Below, in pieces: positions 26,752 through 35,862 of a DNA stretch of 52,713 bases (the stretch's first letter is position 1; each line of letters starts with the position of its first letter). The position numbers and the translations under genes were made by a program. The stretch is from Actinomycetes bacterium. Its GTDB lineage: Bacteria; Actinomycetota; Actinomycetes; Mycobacteriales; Mycobacteriaceae. The notes beneath the pieces were generated by a model. It made no database searches and had not been told where the DNA came from. It worked only from the letters and a program-made list of their open reading frames with translations. The stretch spans positions 1-52,713 of the forward strand of contig JAEYUQ010000020.1 of NCBI GenBank assembly GCA_023432405.1, given 5' to 3'.

Positions 26752-27105
26752 TTAACAGTTCTCAGAGCCAACGAAGAAGTGACCGTGAGCATCTTTGCTA
26801 ATCACATCACCGGGAACAGCTTTCTGATGTCCATTCACCGGAAAAATGTTGAGGTCACGGGTTTCGATGGTTGGTGCGACAAACTGGCCACCAGCAAACC
26901 ATGCTTGGAAGGCGTCAACGGCGGTGGAAGAGCCACTGAAAACATGGGATTCCACGGCGGCTGGGCAGGTTGCTGCCTCAGCCGAATCAGCTGCAACTGC
27001 ACCGTAAGCCACTACCAAAGCCCCGGCGCACACCCCAGCCATTGACACAGCTGAGGCCGAGCTCACAGATTTATTCATCCAAGTAAACGTCATGCTCACA
27101 ACCAT
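26752..27105 (-). CDS. Small secreted protein, tandem paralogue 1 (unknown function)
   Basis: 117 residues, not recognised. The signal sequence (about 1-45) ends in AEA, and the mature part is about 72 residues with Cys47 and terminal Cys117 that could form one disulfide. About half of the mature part is identical or similar to the downstream paralogue, with the same order of motifs (GSSTAV, AWFAGGQFV, PTIETRDL, PGDV, KDAHGHFFVGSENC). It starts 21 bases after the stop of the CydC-like gene, so it is very probably in that operon. ATG 27093 is an alternative start. Confidence 0.72.
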   Translation of the reverse strand: MVVSMTFTWMNKSVSSASAVSMAGVCAGALVVAYGAVAADSAEAATCPAAVESHVFSGSSTAVDAFQAWFAGGQFVAPTIETRDLNIFPVNGHQKAVPGDVISKDAHGHFFVGSENC

Positions 27106-27126
27106 AGATGAGATTGTTGTTTTTAG

Positions 27127-28791
27127 CTAGACCACGCGGCCGGAATCCAATTCGATAACTGAATCAGCCTGTTGTCTAGATTCCTGTCGGTGACTGATCT
27201 CAATAATGGTTGTATCTCCACACTCCTTCTTAAGATTCTCGTAAATTCGAGCGGCCACCTCGGTGTCCAGAGCCGCAGTGAACTCATCCAGAATCAAAAT
27301 CCGTGGACGCCGCAGAAGAGCCCGAGCCAAGGTGAGACGAGAGCGCTGCCCTCCGGAAAGCTTCTTGGCCAATTCCCCTACTGTGGTATCCAACCCCTTA
27401 GGCAAACTACGAACAAACTCCTCCAGTGCAGCCACATCAAGCACTTTCCAGAGCTCATCATCCGTAGCCTCGGGAGAGGCAAGGCGCAGATTCTCTGCCA
27501 CAGACGTATTGAAGAGGAAGGGTTCCTGGGAAACATAGGTGATAACCGCCCGCAGGTCATCCAGCGCGTAAGCCTTCAAAGAAGAGCCCCCTGTAAAGGA
27601 AATGCTGCCAGCATCGGGATCATCCCAGCGCATCAGCAAATGAGCCAGGGTAGTTTTCCCCGACCCCGAGTGCCCCATGATAACAGTGTGTTGTCCGGCA
27701 GGAATGTCCACAGAGACGTCGTCAAGGACTGTGCCACGCAGTTCATCCTGCGGATAAGAGTAGGACACTTTCTGAAGTGTCAGCCCCACGGGACCATCCG
27801 GTAGTGCGAGAGGGTGGTCCGGCTCGGAGACAGATACTCCACCATGAGTGAGCCGATAAATGCGGTCTGCCGAGGCATAGGTACTGTCCAAATCCGGCAT
27901 GAGTTGCTCAATCTCGCGGAGGGGTTCAAATGCGCGGAATGCGACAACCATTGTGACCACTGCTGGGAGGATTGAATCCTGGAGCTGGAGGAAAATGACA
28001 AGCGGTGTAAAAAGGCTGAGAATCCAACCAAGGGCTTTCCGAAAAGCAAAAATCACTTGACGACGCCGCGTCAGTTGCGCCAAGTTGTGATCCAGGCGCT
28101 GAGTGAGGGCAATGCGGGAAGGTTCAAGAGAATAGCCCACAATTTCGGTTCGCCCCTGCACAGAGTCTGTGACGCTTTCGGTGAGGTCGGCACGAATCTG
28201 AGCAATTCCAGCTGCACAACGACGAGTGGCAGAAAGACCTGTAAAAGGTACCAAAGCCACAAAAAGAAGAAGAGCCAGAAGTAGCACCAACGCGCTGGGC
28301 CACGATCCCCACACTCCCACTCCCACAACAACGATAAGGGGTGTAATAACCGCAGTTAGAGTTGGAACGATGGTGTGTGCAAAGAAAACTTCCAGACGGT
28401 CAATGTCTTTGGTGAGGTTTTCGAGCAAGTCACCGGAGCTGCGCTGGTAGAGAACTCCGGGGGCTTGTGGCCACAAACGAGCAAAGCTGTAGCTGCGCAG
28501 GAGCTCAAGGCTCTTAAAGGCTACCCAGTGTCCTAGAAACTGCTCTCCATAGCGAGCGATAGCTTTAAGAAGACAGATGACCACCACCCAGACCGTCATG
28601 GGCACAAGAAAATCCCCGATAGATCCGGTGATTGCCATGACAGCCAGGTAGTATGTTGCGACCCCGAAAAGAGCAACATCTGCGAGCTGGAAGATTACAC
28701 GGAACAAGGCAGAGAAGATAAGCTTGCCTTTAAAAGCAGAGGCCTGTTGTAACATCCAGCGCGTTAGTGTTTTTTGTGACGTCTGTGTCAT
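27127..28791 (-). CDS. ABC exporter half-transporter, CydC-like
   Basis: 554 residues: an N-terminal membrane domain of about six helices (20-310) and a C-terminal ATPase. The ATPase has Walker A GHSGSGKTT, signature LSGGQRSR, Walker B LILDEFTAALD (Phe for the usual Pro after DE) and H-loop SHRQ. The membrane segment RYGEQFLGHWVAFKSLELLR and SGDLLENLTKDIDRLE resemble CydC. CydDC pairs export cysteine or glutathione for periplasmic redox balance and cytochrome bd assembly. No cydAB genes are nearby, so the substrate is open. Its start overlaps the CydD-like stop (ATGA). Confidence 0.82.
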   Translation of the reverse strand: MTQTSQKTLTRWMLQQASAFKGKLIFSALFRVIFQLADVALFGVATYYLAVMAITGSIGDFLVPMTVWVVVICLLKAIARYGEQFLGHWVAFKSLELLRSYSFARLWPQAPGVLYQRSSGDLLENLTKDIDRLEVFFAHTIVPTLTAVITPLIVVVGVGVWGSWPSALVLLLALLLFVALVPFTGLSATRRCAAGIAQIRADLTESVTDSVQGRTEIVGYSLEPSRIALTQRLDHNLAQLTRRRQVIFAFRKALGWILSLFTPLVIFLQLQDSILPAVVTMVVAFRAFEPLREIEQLMPDLDSTYASADRIYRLTHGGVSVSEPDHPLALPDGPVGLTLQKVSYSYPQDELRGTVLDDVSVDIPAGQHTVIMGHSGSGKTTLAHLLMRWDDPDAGSISFTGGSSLKAYALDDLRAVITYVSQEPFLFNTSVAENLRLASPEATDDELWKVLDVAALEEFVRSLPKGLDTTVGELAKKLSGGQRSRLTLARALLRRPRILILDEFTAALDTEVAARIYENLKKECGDTTIIEISHRQESRQQADSVIELDSGRVV

Positions 28792-30431
28792 GAGCGCACC
28801 TCCTCTTTCGACGCAGATTCTGGTGTCTTCAGAGTTTCGGTGACGGTTCCATTATCAACAGTGAGCTCCCGAGCTCCGGATATCAAGGTGCTTCTTCGAT
28901 GGGTGACCAAAACAATGGTTGCGGTTCCAGACAGCTTCTCCAAAGCCTCCACAATGGCGCGCTCTGCTGCAGAATCCACCTGGCTGGTGGGCTCATCGAG
29001 AAGGATAATGTCGCGTCCAGAAAGAATGGCTCTTGCTAGCGAGAGCCGTTGGGCTTGTCCTCCGGAGAGAGCCCCTCCCCGTTCTCCGACATCGGTATCT
29101 AACTTCTGTGGAAATGCGCGAACCTCCTCAGCTAGACCAACTTCCTCTAATGCCTGCCACAACTGCTCATCCGGCGCTGTGGGTGCTACAAGGCGCAGGT
29201 TTTCTGCAATGCTTCCCGAAAAAAGCCAGGTGCTTTGAGCTACATAAGCACTGTTACTCCGCAAGTCCACAGAATCTGACACAGCAATGCCACCCTCGGA
29301 GATAGTGATAAACCCCTTCATGGCATCCAGCAAGGTAGTTTTGCCACCGCCGGAAGGCCCGTGAATAATCACAGTTTCTTTCGGCGTGATTGTCAGGGTC
29401 ACATCCTGAAGAACAGGTTTCCCAGAACTCTGCTGGAGAGATACACCCCGAAGCTCTACCGCACCAGCGGTAGTAGTCTCGGTACCGTTGACAGATTTCA
29501 GATGAGAACTCAGTCCCACTCTCTTCATGGCACGCTGATTGCCTCGGCCTCCCATCGCAATGTAAAAGAAAGCACCCACCAACTCCAGAGGTGCGGTAAG
29601 AAGGAAGGAACACAGGAGCAAAGCTACAGCTTCCCCTAGTGTCAGAACTCCTGCGGACATACGCCAGCCTGCAATAACGGCGGCAGCGGAAATACACACC
29701 AAAGTAAAGATGGCGTCGGAGACGAAAATGACAATTTGGTTGCGGGACAGCAGCTTCATCAGAGCAATGCGATTCTCCTCACCGACATCCGCTAAGCCCT
29801 GCTCAGTTCTACGCACGGCCCCCAACATCACAAGGGTTTCCAAGCCCTGAATGGATTCCAGGTAGCGATCTGCCAGACGTCCACGGGCTTTCCGTGACTG
29901 CGTAGACGCAGCCGCGAAAAGCCTTTGAAAACCACCAATCACAACAGGTATCAGCGGGATGAGGGCTAGCAAAATGAGTGCTGCCACCCAATCCAGTTCC
30001 ACCGCAATCACCACAAGAACAGCCAGTGGGCTAATTCCTGCACCTACCATCTTTCCCAGGAAGGTATGACGGTAGTAGGTCACCTTTTCGACGCCCTCCG
30101 TCAAAAGAGACACCGTTGAGCCTGAAGATTTGTGCTCGCGATCACGAGCAATGGCATTCCACCAGGCTTTCAGGAGAAGAGGTCGTAGATCCCCTTCAGC
30201 CTGCTTGGCCCCCACTTCTGCTGAGTAAGCTCCCCACGCATAGAGAAGTGCCGTCATCACCCCAGTAATTACTGCCGGCCACACGGAGGCGCCGTCAGTA
30301 GACGCGCCGTCGATAAGGGAACCTACCGACACGAAGAAATATGCCTGAACAACGGCTGCAATCAGAGAAAGGAAAAACGTAAAGCCAATACGCTGAGCGC
30401 TAGATCGGCTATCAAACACAGAGAGTTTCAT
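28788..30431 (-). CDS. ABC exporter half-transporter, CydD-like
   Basis: 547 residues from ATG 30431, which has AAGG six bases upstream; GTG 30437 is also open. The layout is a six-helix membrane domain followed by an ATPase with GPSGGGKTT, LSGGQAQRLSLARA, LLDEPTSQVD and THRRS. The pattern SLLTEGVEKVTYYRHTFLGK followed by LIPLIPVVIGG and RYLESIQGLETLVMLGA resembles CydD. It forms a heterodimer with the coupled CydC-like partner. Placed between coaE and uvrB, where relatives usually have little or nothing, so this block looks accessory. Confidence 0.82.
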   Translation of the reverse strand: MKLSVFDSRSSAQRIGFTFFLSLIAAVVQAYFFVSVGSLIDGASTDGASVWPAVITGVMTALLYAWGAYSAEVGAKQAEGDLRPLLLKAWWNAIARDREHKSSGSTVSLLTEGVEKVTYYRHTFLGKMVGAGISPLAVLVVIAVELDWVAALILLALIPLIPVVIGGFQRLFAAASTQSRKARGRLADRYLESIQGLETLVMLGAVRRTEQGLADVGEENRIALMKLLSRNQIVIFVSDAIFTLVCISAAAVIAGWRMSAGVLTLGEAVALLLCSFLLTAPLELVGAFFYIAMGGRGNQRAMKRVGLSSHLKSVNGTETTTAGAVELRGVSLQQSSGKPVLQDVTLTITPKETVIIHGPSGGGKTTLLDAMKGFITISEGGIAVSDSVDLRSNSAYVAQSTWLFSGSIAENLRLVAPTAPDEQLWQALEEVGLAEEVRAFPQKLDTDVGERGGALSGGQAQRLSLARAILSGRDIILLDEPTSQVDSAAERAIVEALEKLSGTATIVLVTHRRSTLISGARELTVDNGTVTETLKTPESASKEEVRS

Positions 30432-30502
30432 GGTCACCCTTCACTCATTCAGGAACCACTCAACGCTACCAGAACGTGAAAACCACTACCGTTAAGGCCC
30501 CC

Positions 30503-31087
30503 TTAGAGGTGAGCAATAACGTCCTCTACCCGCCTCTGTAAATCCTCGACTGAGCCACTGTTATCAATGATGACATCGGCAGCTGCCAGCCGCTCAGCAT
30601 CCGAAATCTGAGCGGCAACACGGTGACGAGCATCCTGTTCCTCGAGGCCACGAAAATGTATAAGACGCTCAATACGTAGCTCAGCGGGCACATTCACCAC
30701 AACAACCAGATCCATCTCTCGGTGCCATCCGAGATCCACAAGCAATGGCATATCAAAAAGTACTCTTGTGGCACCTGAAGCCTCTAAAACTGAAAACTGG
30801 CGCCAGGACTCTTCCTTAATACGAGGATGGGTGATGGAATTGAGTAGCTGCGTTTTATCTGGGGAGGCAAATGCTCTGCGTGCTAGCTCAGCACGGTCAA
30901 GAGCGCCGTCGATAAGGATGTCTTTGCCAAAAGCATCGGCAAGCTCCCGCAGCGCTGGTTTCCCTGGCTGGATGACGTCCCGTGCAATACGGTCAGCGTC
31001 GACGATGGGAAATCCCTGATCCGCAAAGAGGGCGGCAACCGTCGTTTTCCCACTGCCAATTCCCCCAGTAAGGCCGATCTTCTTCAT
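30503..31087 (-). CDS. coaE: Dephospho-CoA kinase
   Basis: Last step of coenzyme A synthesis: phosphorylates dephospho-CoA at the 3' hydroxyl. P-loop GGIGSGKTT near residues 8-16, DADRIARDVIQPGKPAL, and the lid region with RVAAQ are typical. 194 residues, the core length. It lacks the C-terminal GrpB-like (UPF0157) fusion found in some mycobacterial CoaE. It lies downstream of rpsA beyond a strong terminator hairpin that ends 19 bases before its start. Confidence 0.97.
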   Translation of the reverse strand: MKKIGLTGGIGSGKTTVAALFADQGFPIVDADRIARDVIQPGKPALRELADAFGKDILIDGALDRAELARRAFASPDKTQLLNSITHPRIKEESWRQFSVLEASGATRVLFDMPLLVDLGWHREMDLVVVVNVPAELRIERLIHFRGLEEQDARHRVAAQISDAERLAAADVIIDNSGSVEDLQRRVEDVIAHL

Positions 31088-31106
31088 AACTAGCCATAGT
31101 AAGGCA

Positions 31107-31157
31107 AAAGCTGCCTGGTATCTCCCCTTCTCTGGGGACGTTATACCAGACAGCTTT
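31107..31157 (-). terminator. Large terminator hairpin between rpsA and coaE
   Basis: A 15-pair stem with one G-U (arms 31143-31157 and 31107-31121, AAAGCTGTCTGGTAT pairing with ATACCAGGCAGCTTT on the minus strand). It encloses a CCCC/GGGG mini-hairpin, and the stem end runs into TTTTG. It ends 19 bases before coaE, so it either stops rpsA transcripts or meters coaE expression. Confidence 0.8.
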
Positions 31158-31189
31158 CACATATCGAGGCGTTGCAAGTCCGCACACGC

Positions 31190-31254
31190 CCAGCCTGGGA
31201 TAAGAATCACCCTGAGGGTGCGAAGTCACCGTTCGGTGGTTCTTCTCAGGCTGG
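31190..31254 (-). ncRNA. Candidate three-way-junction RNA element after rpsA
   Basis: On the minus strand, 15 bases after the rpsA stop, the outer arms CCAGCCTG (31247-31254) and CAGGCTGG (31190-31197) close a 65-base element. It holds an inner AAGAA/TTCTT helix and two small hairpins (CACC-GAAC-GGTG and CACCC-TCA-GGGTG). No family is recognised. Calling it an RNA element rests on the density of perfect pairing. Confidence 0.5.
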
Positions 31255-31269
31255 AGAGAAGCCGACAGC

Positions 31270-32718
31270 TTAGTTACTGGTGAGCTTCTCGCGCAGAGCA
31301 GCAAGCTGCTCATCGGAGGCTAAGGAGCCAGTGTTATCATCTGCGGAAGACGGAGCAGATTCCGCAGACTCGGAGGAATACTCAGAGTTTCCGGCGGCGG
31401 CCTCAGCCACAGCTGCACGGTGACGCTCAATCTGGGCGGTGTGCAGGTTGAAGCGGCGCTCCGACTCAGCGTAGCGAGCCTCCCATTCTTCACGCTGAGC
31501 ATCGAAGCCCTCAAGCCATTCATTGGTTTCAGGATCGAAGCCCTCAGGGAAGATGTAGTTGCCCTGCTCATCGTAAGAGTCAGCCATACCGTACTTGGAG
31601 GGATCAAACTCTTCGGTGTAATCCTCGTCAGCCTGCTTGAGAGACAGAGAAATCCGACGCCGCTCAAGATCAATGTCAATAACCTTGACAAGAACCTCTT
31701 CGCCCACGTTGACCACTTGGTCTGGAACATCCACATGGCGCTGAGCCAGCTCAGAGATGTGAACCAGACCCTCAATACCTTCTTCAACGCGAACAAAAGC
31801 GCCGAAGGGCACAAGCTTGGTGACCTTACCAGGAGCAATTTGCCCCACGGCATGAGTGCGGGCAAAGACGCGCCAGGGATCTTCTTGAGTGGCCTTCAGA
31901 GACAGGGACACGCGCTCACGATCTAGATCCACATCCAGAACCTCAACGGTGACCTCGTCACCCACGCTGACCACCTCAGAAGGATGATCAATGTGCTTCC
32001 AGGACAGCTCAGAAACGTGAACCAATCCGTCTACGCCGCCAAGATCCACGAAGGCACCAAAGTTGACGATGGAGGAAACAACGCCCTTGCGCACCTGACC
32101 AGTCTGAAGCTGGTGCAGGAACTCAGAGCGAACCTCAGACTGGTTCTGCTCAAGGAAGGCGCGGCGAGAGAGCACTACGTTATTGCGGTGCTTATCCAGC
32201 TCAATGATCTTGGCTTCAAGCTGCTGCCCAATGTAGGGCTCCAGGTCACGGACGCGACGCATCTCCACCAGGGAGGCCGGAAGGAAGCCGCGCAGTCCGA
32301 TATCCAGGATCAGGCCGCCCTTAACAACCTCAATGACGGTACCTGTGACAGGCTGATCATTAGCCTGAAGTTCCTCAATCTGACCCCAGGCGCGCTCGTA
32401 CTGGGCACGCTTCTTGGAGAGAATGAGGCGGCCGTCCTTGTCTTCCTTCGTGATGACGAGGGCGTCGATCTGTTCGCCGACTTCCACAACTTCATCAGGA
32501 TCGACATCATGTTTGATGGACAGCTCACGTGAGGGAATAACACCCTCAGTCTTGTATCCGATGTCAAGCAGTACTTCATCACGATCAATCTTGACAACGG
32601 TGCCTTCGACGATGTCTCCGTCATTGAAGTATTTGATGGTGGCATCAACGGCAGCAAGAAAGTCCTCAGCAGAACCGATATCGTTGACGGCTATCTGAGG
32701 ATCATTATTGGTGGGCAT
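31270..32718 (-). CDS. rpsA: 30S ribosomal protein S1
   Basis: mRNA-binding ribosomal protein of 482 residues with four S1 (OB-fold) repeats, about 34-105, 120-190, 206-277 and 292-365. The last two carry the RNA-binding FGAFV and LVHISEL/LVHVSEL motifs (VNFGAFVDLGGVDGLVHVSELS and VPFGAFVRVEEGIEGLVHISELA). An acidic Ser/Glu-rich C-terminal tail follows (about 380-482), normal for actinobacterial S1. The first gene after polA in the same direction, it has a 253-base upstream region and probably its own promoter. Confidence 0.98.
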   Translation of the reverse strand: MPTNNDPQIAVNDIGSAEDFLAAVDATIKYFNDGDIVEGTVVKIDRDEVLLDIGYKTEGVIPSRELSIKHDVDPDEVVEVGEQIDALVITKEDKDGRLILSKKRAQYERAWGQIEELQANDQPVTGTVIEVVKGGLILDIGLRGFLPASLVEMRRVRDLEPYIGQQLEAKIIELDKHRNNVVLSRRAFLEQNQSEVRSEFLHQLQTGQVRKGVVSSIVNFGAFVDLGGVDGLVHVSELSWKHIDHPSEVVSVGDEVTVEVLDVDLDRERVSLSLKATQEDPWRVFARTHAVGQIAPGKVTKLVPFGAFVRVEEGIEGLVHISELAQRHVDVPDQVVNVGEEVLVKVIDIDLERRRISLSLKQADEDYTEEFDPSKYGMADSYDEQGNYIFPEGFDPETNEWLEGFDAQREEWEARYAESERRFNLHTAQIERHRAAVAEAAAGNSEYSSESAESAPSSADDNTGSLASDEQLAALREKLTSN

Positions 32719-32881
32719 AAGTTAAAGTGCTCCGGTTTGTGATAGGACGTTAAAGATGGACAGAAAAGTGTCTCTCAGCTGGAAAAATAAACTGTGACGT
32801 CACTTCCGGCTGATCTCACCGTGCATACCTTTGGCCTTCCTATCTTCGACCATCAGTACACCCAGCGTAGACACGCTTTTA

Positions 32882-32957
32882 CCACACTACTTGTTTGGTT
32901 ACCACAGCACAAATACGATGCCCGAAGCTCTTTACGCGCCTCAACCGTGTAGTGTGG
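32882..32957 (-). other. Long-range inverted repeat between polA and rpsA
   Basis: CCACACTAC and GTAGTGTGG (nine perfect pairs) enclose 58 bases in the polA-rpsA gap, starting 15 bases after the polA stop. This could close a structured 3' or 5' UTR. The loop is long, so chance pairing is possible. Confidence 0.3.
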
Positions 32958-32971
32958 GGCACTCATTTTCT

Positions 32972-35641
32972 CTAGTGAGCTGCCGCATTCCAATCTTGCC
33001 CCATCCCTGTGGACACTTCCAGAGGCACTAAGAGATGAATGGCGGAATCCATCTCACGCTCCACAATCTGAGTCACACTCTCTTTTTCTCCGGGCGCTAC
33101 TTCCACCACCAACTCATCATGAACCTGGAGCAATACTCGGGACTTGAGTTTGGCGTTAGTCAACTGCCTGTCCACTTTCACCATAGCCACCTTGATAATG
33201 TCGGCTGCGGTGCCTTGAATCGGTGCGTTGAGTGCCGCCCGTTCTGCATTCGTTCTCACAGCACGATTTGTGGACATGAGTTCTGGCAAGTAGCGACGCC
33301 GTCCGAACAATGTGGAGGTGTAACCGTCCTTGCGGGCTTGCACCACCACCTGCTCCAAATACTTCTTTACCCCGCCAAAACGCAGGAAGTAGCTGTCCAT
33401 AATGCTCTTGGCTTCCCCCGGCTGAATACCCAGCTGTTGAGCTAAGCCGTAGGCAGAGAGTCCGTAAGCCAGACCGTAGCTCATTGCCTTGACCTTGCGC
33501 CGCAAGTCCGGGGTGACGCCTTCTATGGGTACATCGAACACCTTGGAGCCCACATAATTGTGAAGATCCTCCCCATTTTTATAGGCCTCAATAAGACCCG
33601 GATCCTCTGAGACATGCGCCATCACACGCATTTCAATCTGGGAGTAATCAGCAGTCAGGAGTGTGTCATATCCTTTTCCCACGATGAATGCCCGGCGAAT
33701 AGCCCTACCCGCTTCTGTGCGCACCGGAATGTTTTGAAGGTTGGGGTCTAACGAGGATAAACGCCCCGTAGAGGTGGCCGTTTGGTTAAAGGTGGTGTGA
33801 ATACGCCCGTCTGCATCAACAGCTTTAATCAACCCCTCCAAGGTTGTCTTCATCTTTTGGAACTCTCTGAACCGCAAAAGATGGGTCAGGAAATTATGCG
33901 GATGGTTGACGGCAAGAGCTTCAATCTCCTTAGCGGCAGTGGAATACCCCGTTTTTGTCTTCTTCGTTTTCGGGAGATGGAGCTTCCCAAACAAGACGTC
34001 CTGAAGTTGCTTAGGAGATCCCAGATTGAGCTCGGGTTCCTGGACCAGCTCTCGCGCCTGGTGCTCTTCCTCTGCCACGAGCTGTTCAAACTCCGCCTTC
34101 TGCTCCTCCAACGTCTCCACATCCATAGCAATCCCAGCGCGTTCCATCCGCGCCAAAATACTGATCAGCGGAATCTCCAGACTGTGATAGAGCTCAAAAG
34201 CATTTACCGCCTGCAGTTCTGCCGTGAGTTTCTCGGCCAAGTCCCATATCGCTGCTGCCCGCTGCGCTACTTTTGCGGAATCGGCAGCATCAAGAAGTGA
34301 TAGTTGGCCATCTGCTGCCTCATCAAGTGTACGGGAGAGATAGCGCTGAACGACGTCGCTAAGCTCATAAGTTCTTTGACCTGGGCGTAGGAGATATGCA
34401 GCGAGCTCGGTATCCTGGGTAATCCCCTGTAGTGTGTACCCACGCTCTGCGAAAAAGTGGTAGAGCGCTTTCCCTCCGTGAACATATTTGGGTGAATCAG
34501 CATCAGCAATCCACTGTGCGACGGCGCGGTCTTCCTCCGGGGAAAGATCCTCCAGGTTCACAATGAGCCCGTGGCGATCAGCATCTACCAGCGCCACCAC
34601 CTCTGCCTGCGAAATGGATAGTGGCTTGTGCTTACGCTGATCCAACCAGATGGAAGGATCCTCAGAATCAACAATCACCTTGGCAGGCTCTGAGTGTTGA
34701 GACGAATGGGATACCTCAGCCAAGGAATCGGTGGATTCATGCGGAACAACAGCGAGGATTCGGTGCCGTAACGTTGTTCCAAACTCGAGATCATCGAATC
34801 TAGCGGCCAGCTCGGTGACATTCGCCGGTTTGACTTCAAGGTCAGTGGGTGTGACGGGAAGTTCCACCGTCCTCACCATCTGGGTGAGCTTCCGATTCAT
34901 GAGCACTTGGTCAATGTGTTCCCGGAAGCTCTCCCCTACTTTCCCTCTAATCTCCTCAGCGTGGGCTACGAGATTATCCAAGTTGTCGTAGGTTTGAATC
35001 CACTTCGTTGCAGTCTTTTCCCCCACCTTCGGAACGCTTGGTAGGTTATCCGAAGGATCCCCTCGAAGCGCGGCGAAGTCGGGATACTGTTCAGGAGTCA
35101 AGGCATATTTCTTGACCAAAGCTTCAGGGGTGTATCGGATAAGATCACCCACGCCACGTTTCGGATACAAAACTGTGGTTGAGTCCGTAATCAGCTGGAA
35201 ATAGTCACGATCCCCTGTCACCAGGTAACTATCGAACTCAAGGGGCTCAGCCTGGGCGGCCAAGGTGGCAATGATGTCATCAGCCTCGTAGGTCGCGTTC
35301 TCCAGGGTGGTGATAGAAAGGGCATGGAGTACCTCTTTAATTAGCTCCACCTGCCCTTTGAATTCCTCAGGAGTTGCGGCGCGCTGTGCTTTATAGTCCG
35401 GAAAGATTTCTGAGCGGAAAGTCTTGCGGCTGACATCAAATGCCACCGCAATGTGAGTAGGATGCTCTGACTCCAGCAGCGAACTCAACATGGAGATAAA
35501 ACCATAAACAGCATTAGTATGTTGGCCACCACTGGTGGAAAAATTATCAGCGGGCAAAGCGTAGAAGGCTCGGAAAGCCATCGAGTGCCCGTCAATAAGG
35601 AGAAGCCGAGGGCGCTGGGGTTCAGAATGATCTTCGCTCAC
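32972..35641 (-). CDS. polA: DNA polymerase I
   Basis: 889 residues from GTG 35641. The N-terminal 5'-3' exonuclease (about 10-300) shows LLLIDGHSMAFRAFYAL and YEADDIIATLA. The middle domain lacks an evident acidic 3'-5' proofreading site, as in other actinobacterial enzymes. The polymerase domain has motif A DYSQIEMR (Asp665) and motif C VHDEL (Asp842). The frame is open to TTG 35737, but the family N-terminus (SEDHSEPQRPRLLLIDG) follows directly after GTG 35641. TACACT lies eight bases before this GTG and no ribosome site is visible. Acts in Okazaki fragment processing and excision-repair gap filling. Confidence 0.96.
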   Translation of the reverse strand: MSEDHSEPQRPRLLLIDGHSMAFRAFYALPADNFSTSGGQHTNAVYGFISMLSSLLESEHPTHIAVAFDVSRKTFRSEIFPDYKAQRAATPEEFKGQVELIKEVLHALSITTLENATYEADDIIATLAAQAEPLEFDSYLVTGDRDYFQLITDSTTVLYPKRGVGDLIRYTPEALVKKYALTPEQYPDFAALRGDPSDNLPSVPKVGEKTATKWIQTYDNLDNLVAHAEEIRGKVGESFREHIDQVLMNRKLTQMVRTVELPVTPTDLEVKPANVTELAARFDDLEFGTTLRHRILAVVPHESTDSLAEVSHSSQHSEPAKVIVDSEDPSIWLDQRKHKPLSISQAEVVALVDADRHGLIVNLEDLSPEEDRAVAQWIADADSPKYVHGGKALYHFFAERGYTLQGITQDTELAAYLLRPGQRTYELSDVVQRYLSRTLDEAADGQLSLLDAADSAKVAQRAAAIWDLAEKLTAELQAVNAFELYHSLEIPLISILARMERAGIAMDVETLEEQKAEFEQLVAEEEHQARELVQEPELNLGSPKQLQDVLFGKLHLPKTKKTKTGYSTAAKEIEALAVNHPHNFLTHLLRFREFQKMKTTLEGLIKAVDADGRIHTTFNQTATSTGRLSSLDPNLQNIPVRTEAGRAIRRAFIVGKGYDTLLTADYSQIEMRVMAHVSEDPGLIEAYKNGEDLHNYVGSKVFDVPIEGVTPDLRRKVKAMSYGLAYGLSAYGLAQQLGIQPGEAKSIMDSYFLRFGGVKKYLEQVVVQARKDGYTSTLFGRRRYLPELMSTNRAVRTNAERAALNAPIQGTAADIIKVAMVKVDRQLTNAKLKSRVLLQVHDELVVEVAPGEKESVTQIVEREMDSAIHLLVPLEVSTGMGQDWNAAAH

Positions 35642-35786
35642 GGGTACTGAGTGTAGGTGACAATGAAGGGGAGTAACACCCGTAGTCAGGCTTCCAGTCC
35701 ATCCCTGATTGTGGATGCATGAGGCAAGAGTAACCAAGCCCGCGGATGCTATCGCAGAGGTACTCTGTGCCGTCTCAACTGGCGCT

Positions 35787-35815
35787 TTCAGAAATGGCTC
35801 ACAGTGCGATACAAT
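35787..35815 (+). promoter_or_regulatory. Candidate promoter of the tRNA gene
   Basis: TTCAGA (35787-35792) and TACAAT (35810-35815) are 17 bases apart, 47 bases before the mature tRNA 5' end. It lies in the gap divergent to polA. Confidence 0.5.
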
Positions 35816-35862
35816 GCCCTAGTATCCACGAGAGCTTTCCGTGAAGTTTCATTCGTGGGTGC

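Noticed and set aside
32800..32853. A 17-codon open frame upstream of rpsA
   Set aside because: No convincing ribosome site and very short; likely chance.
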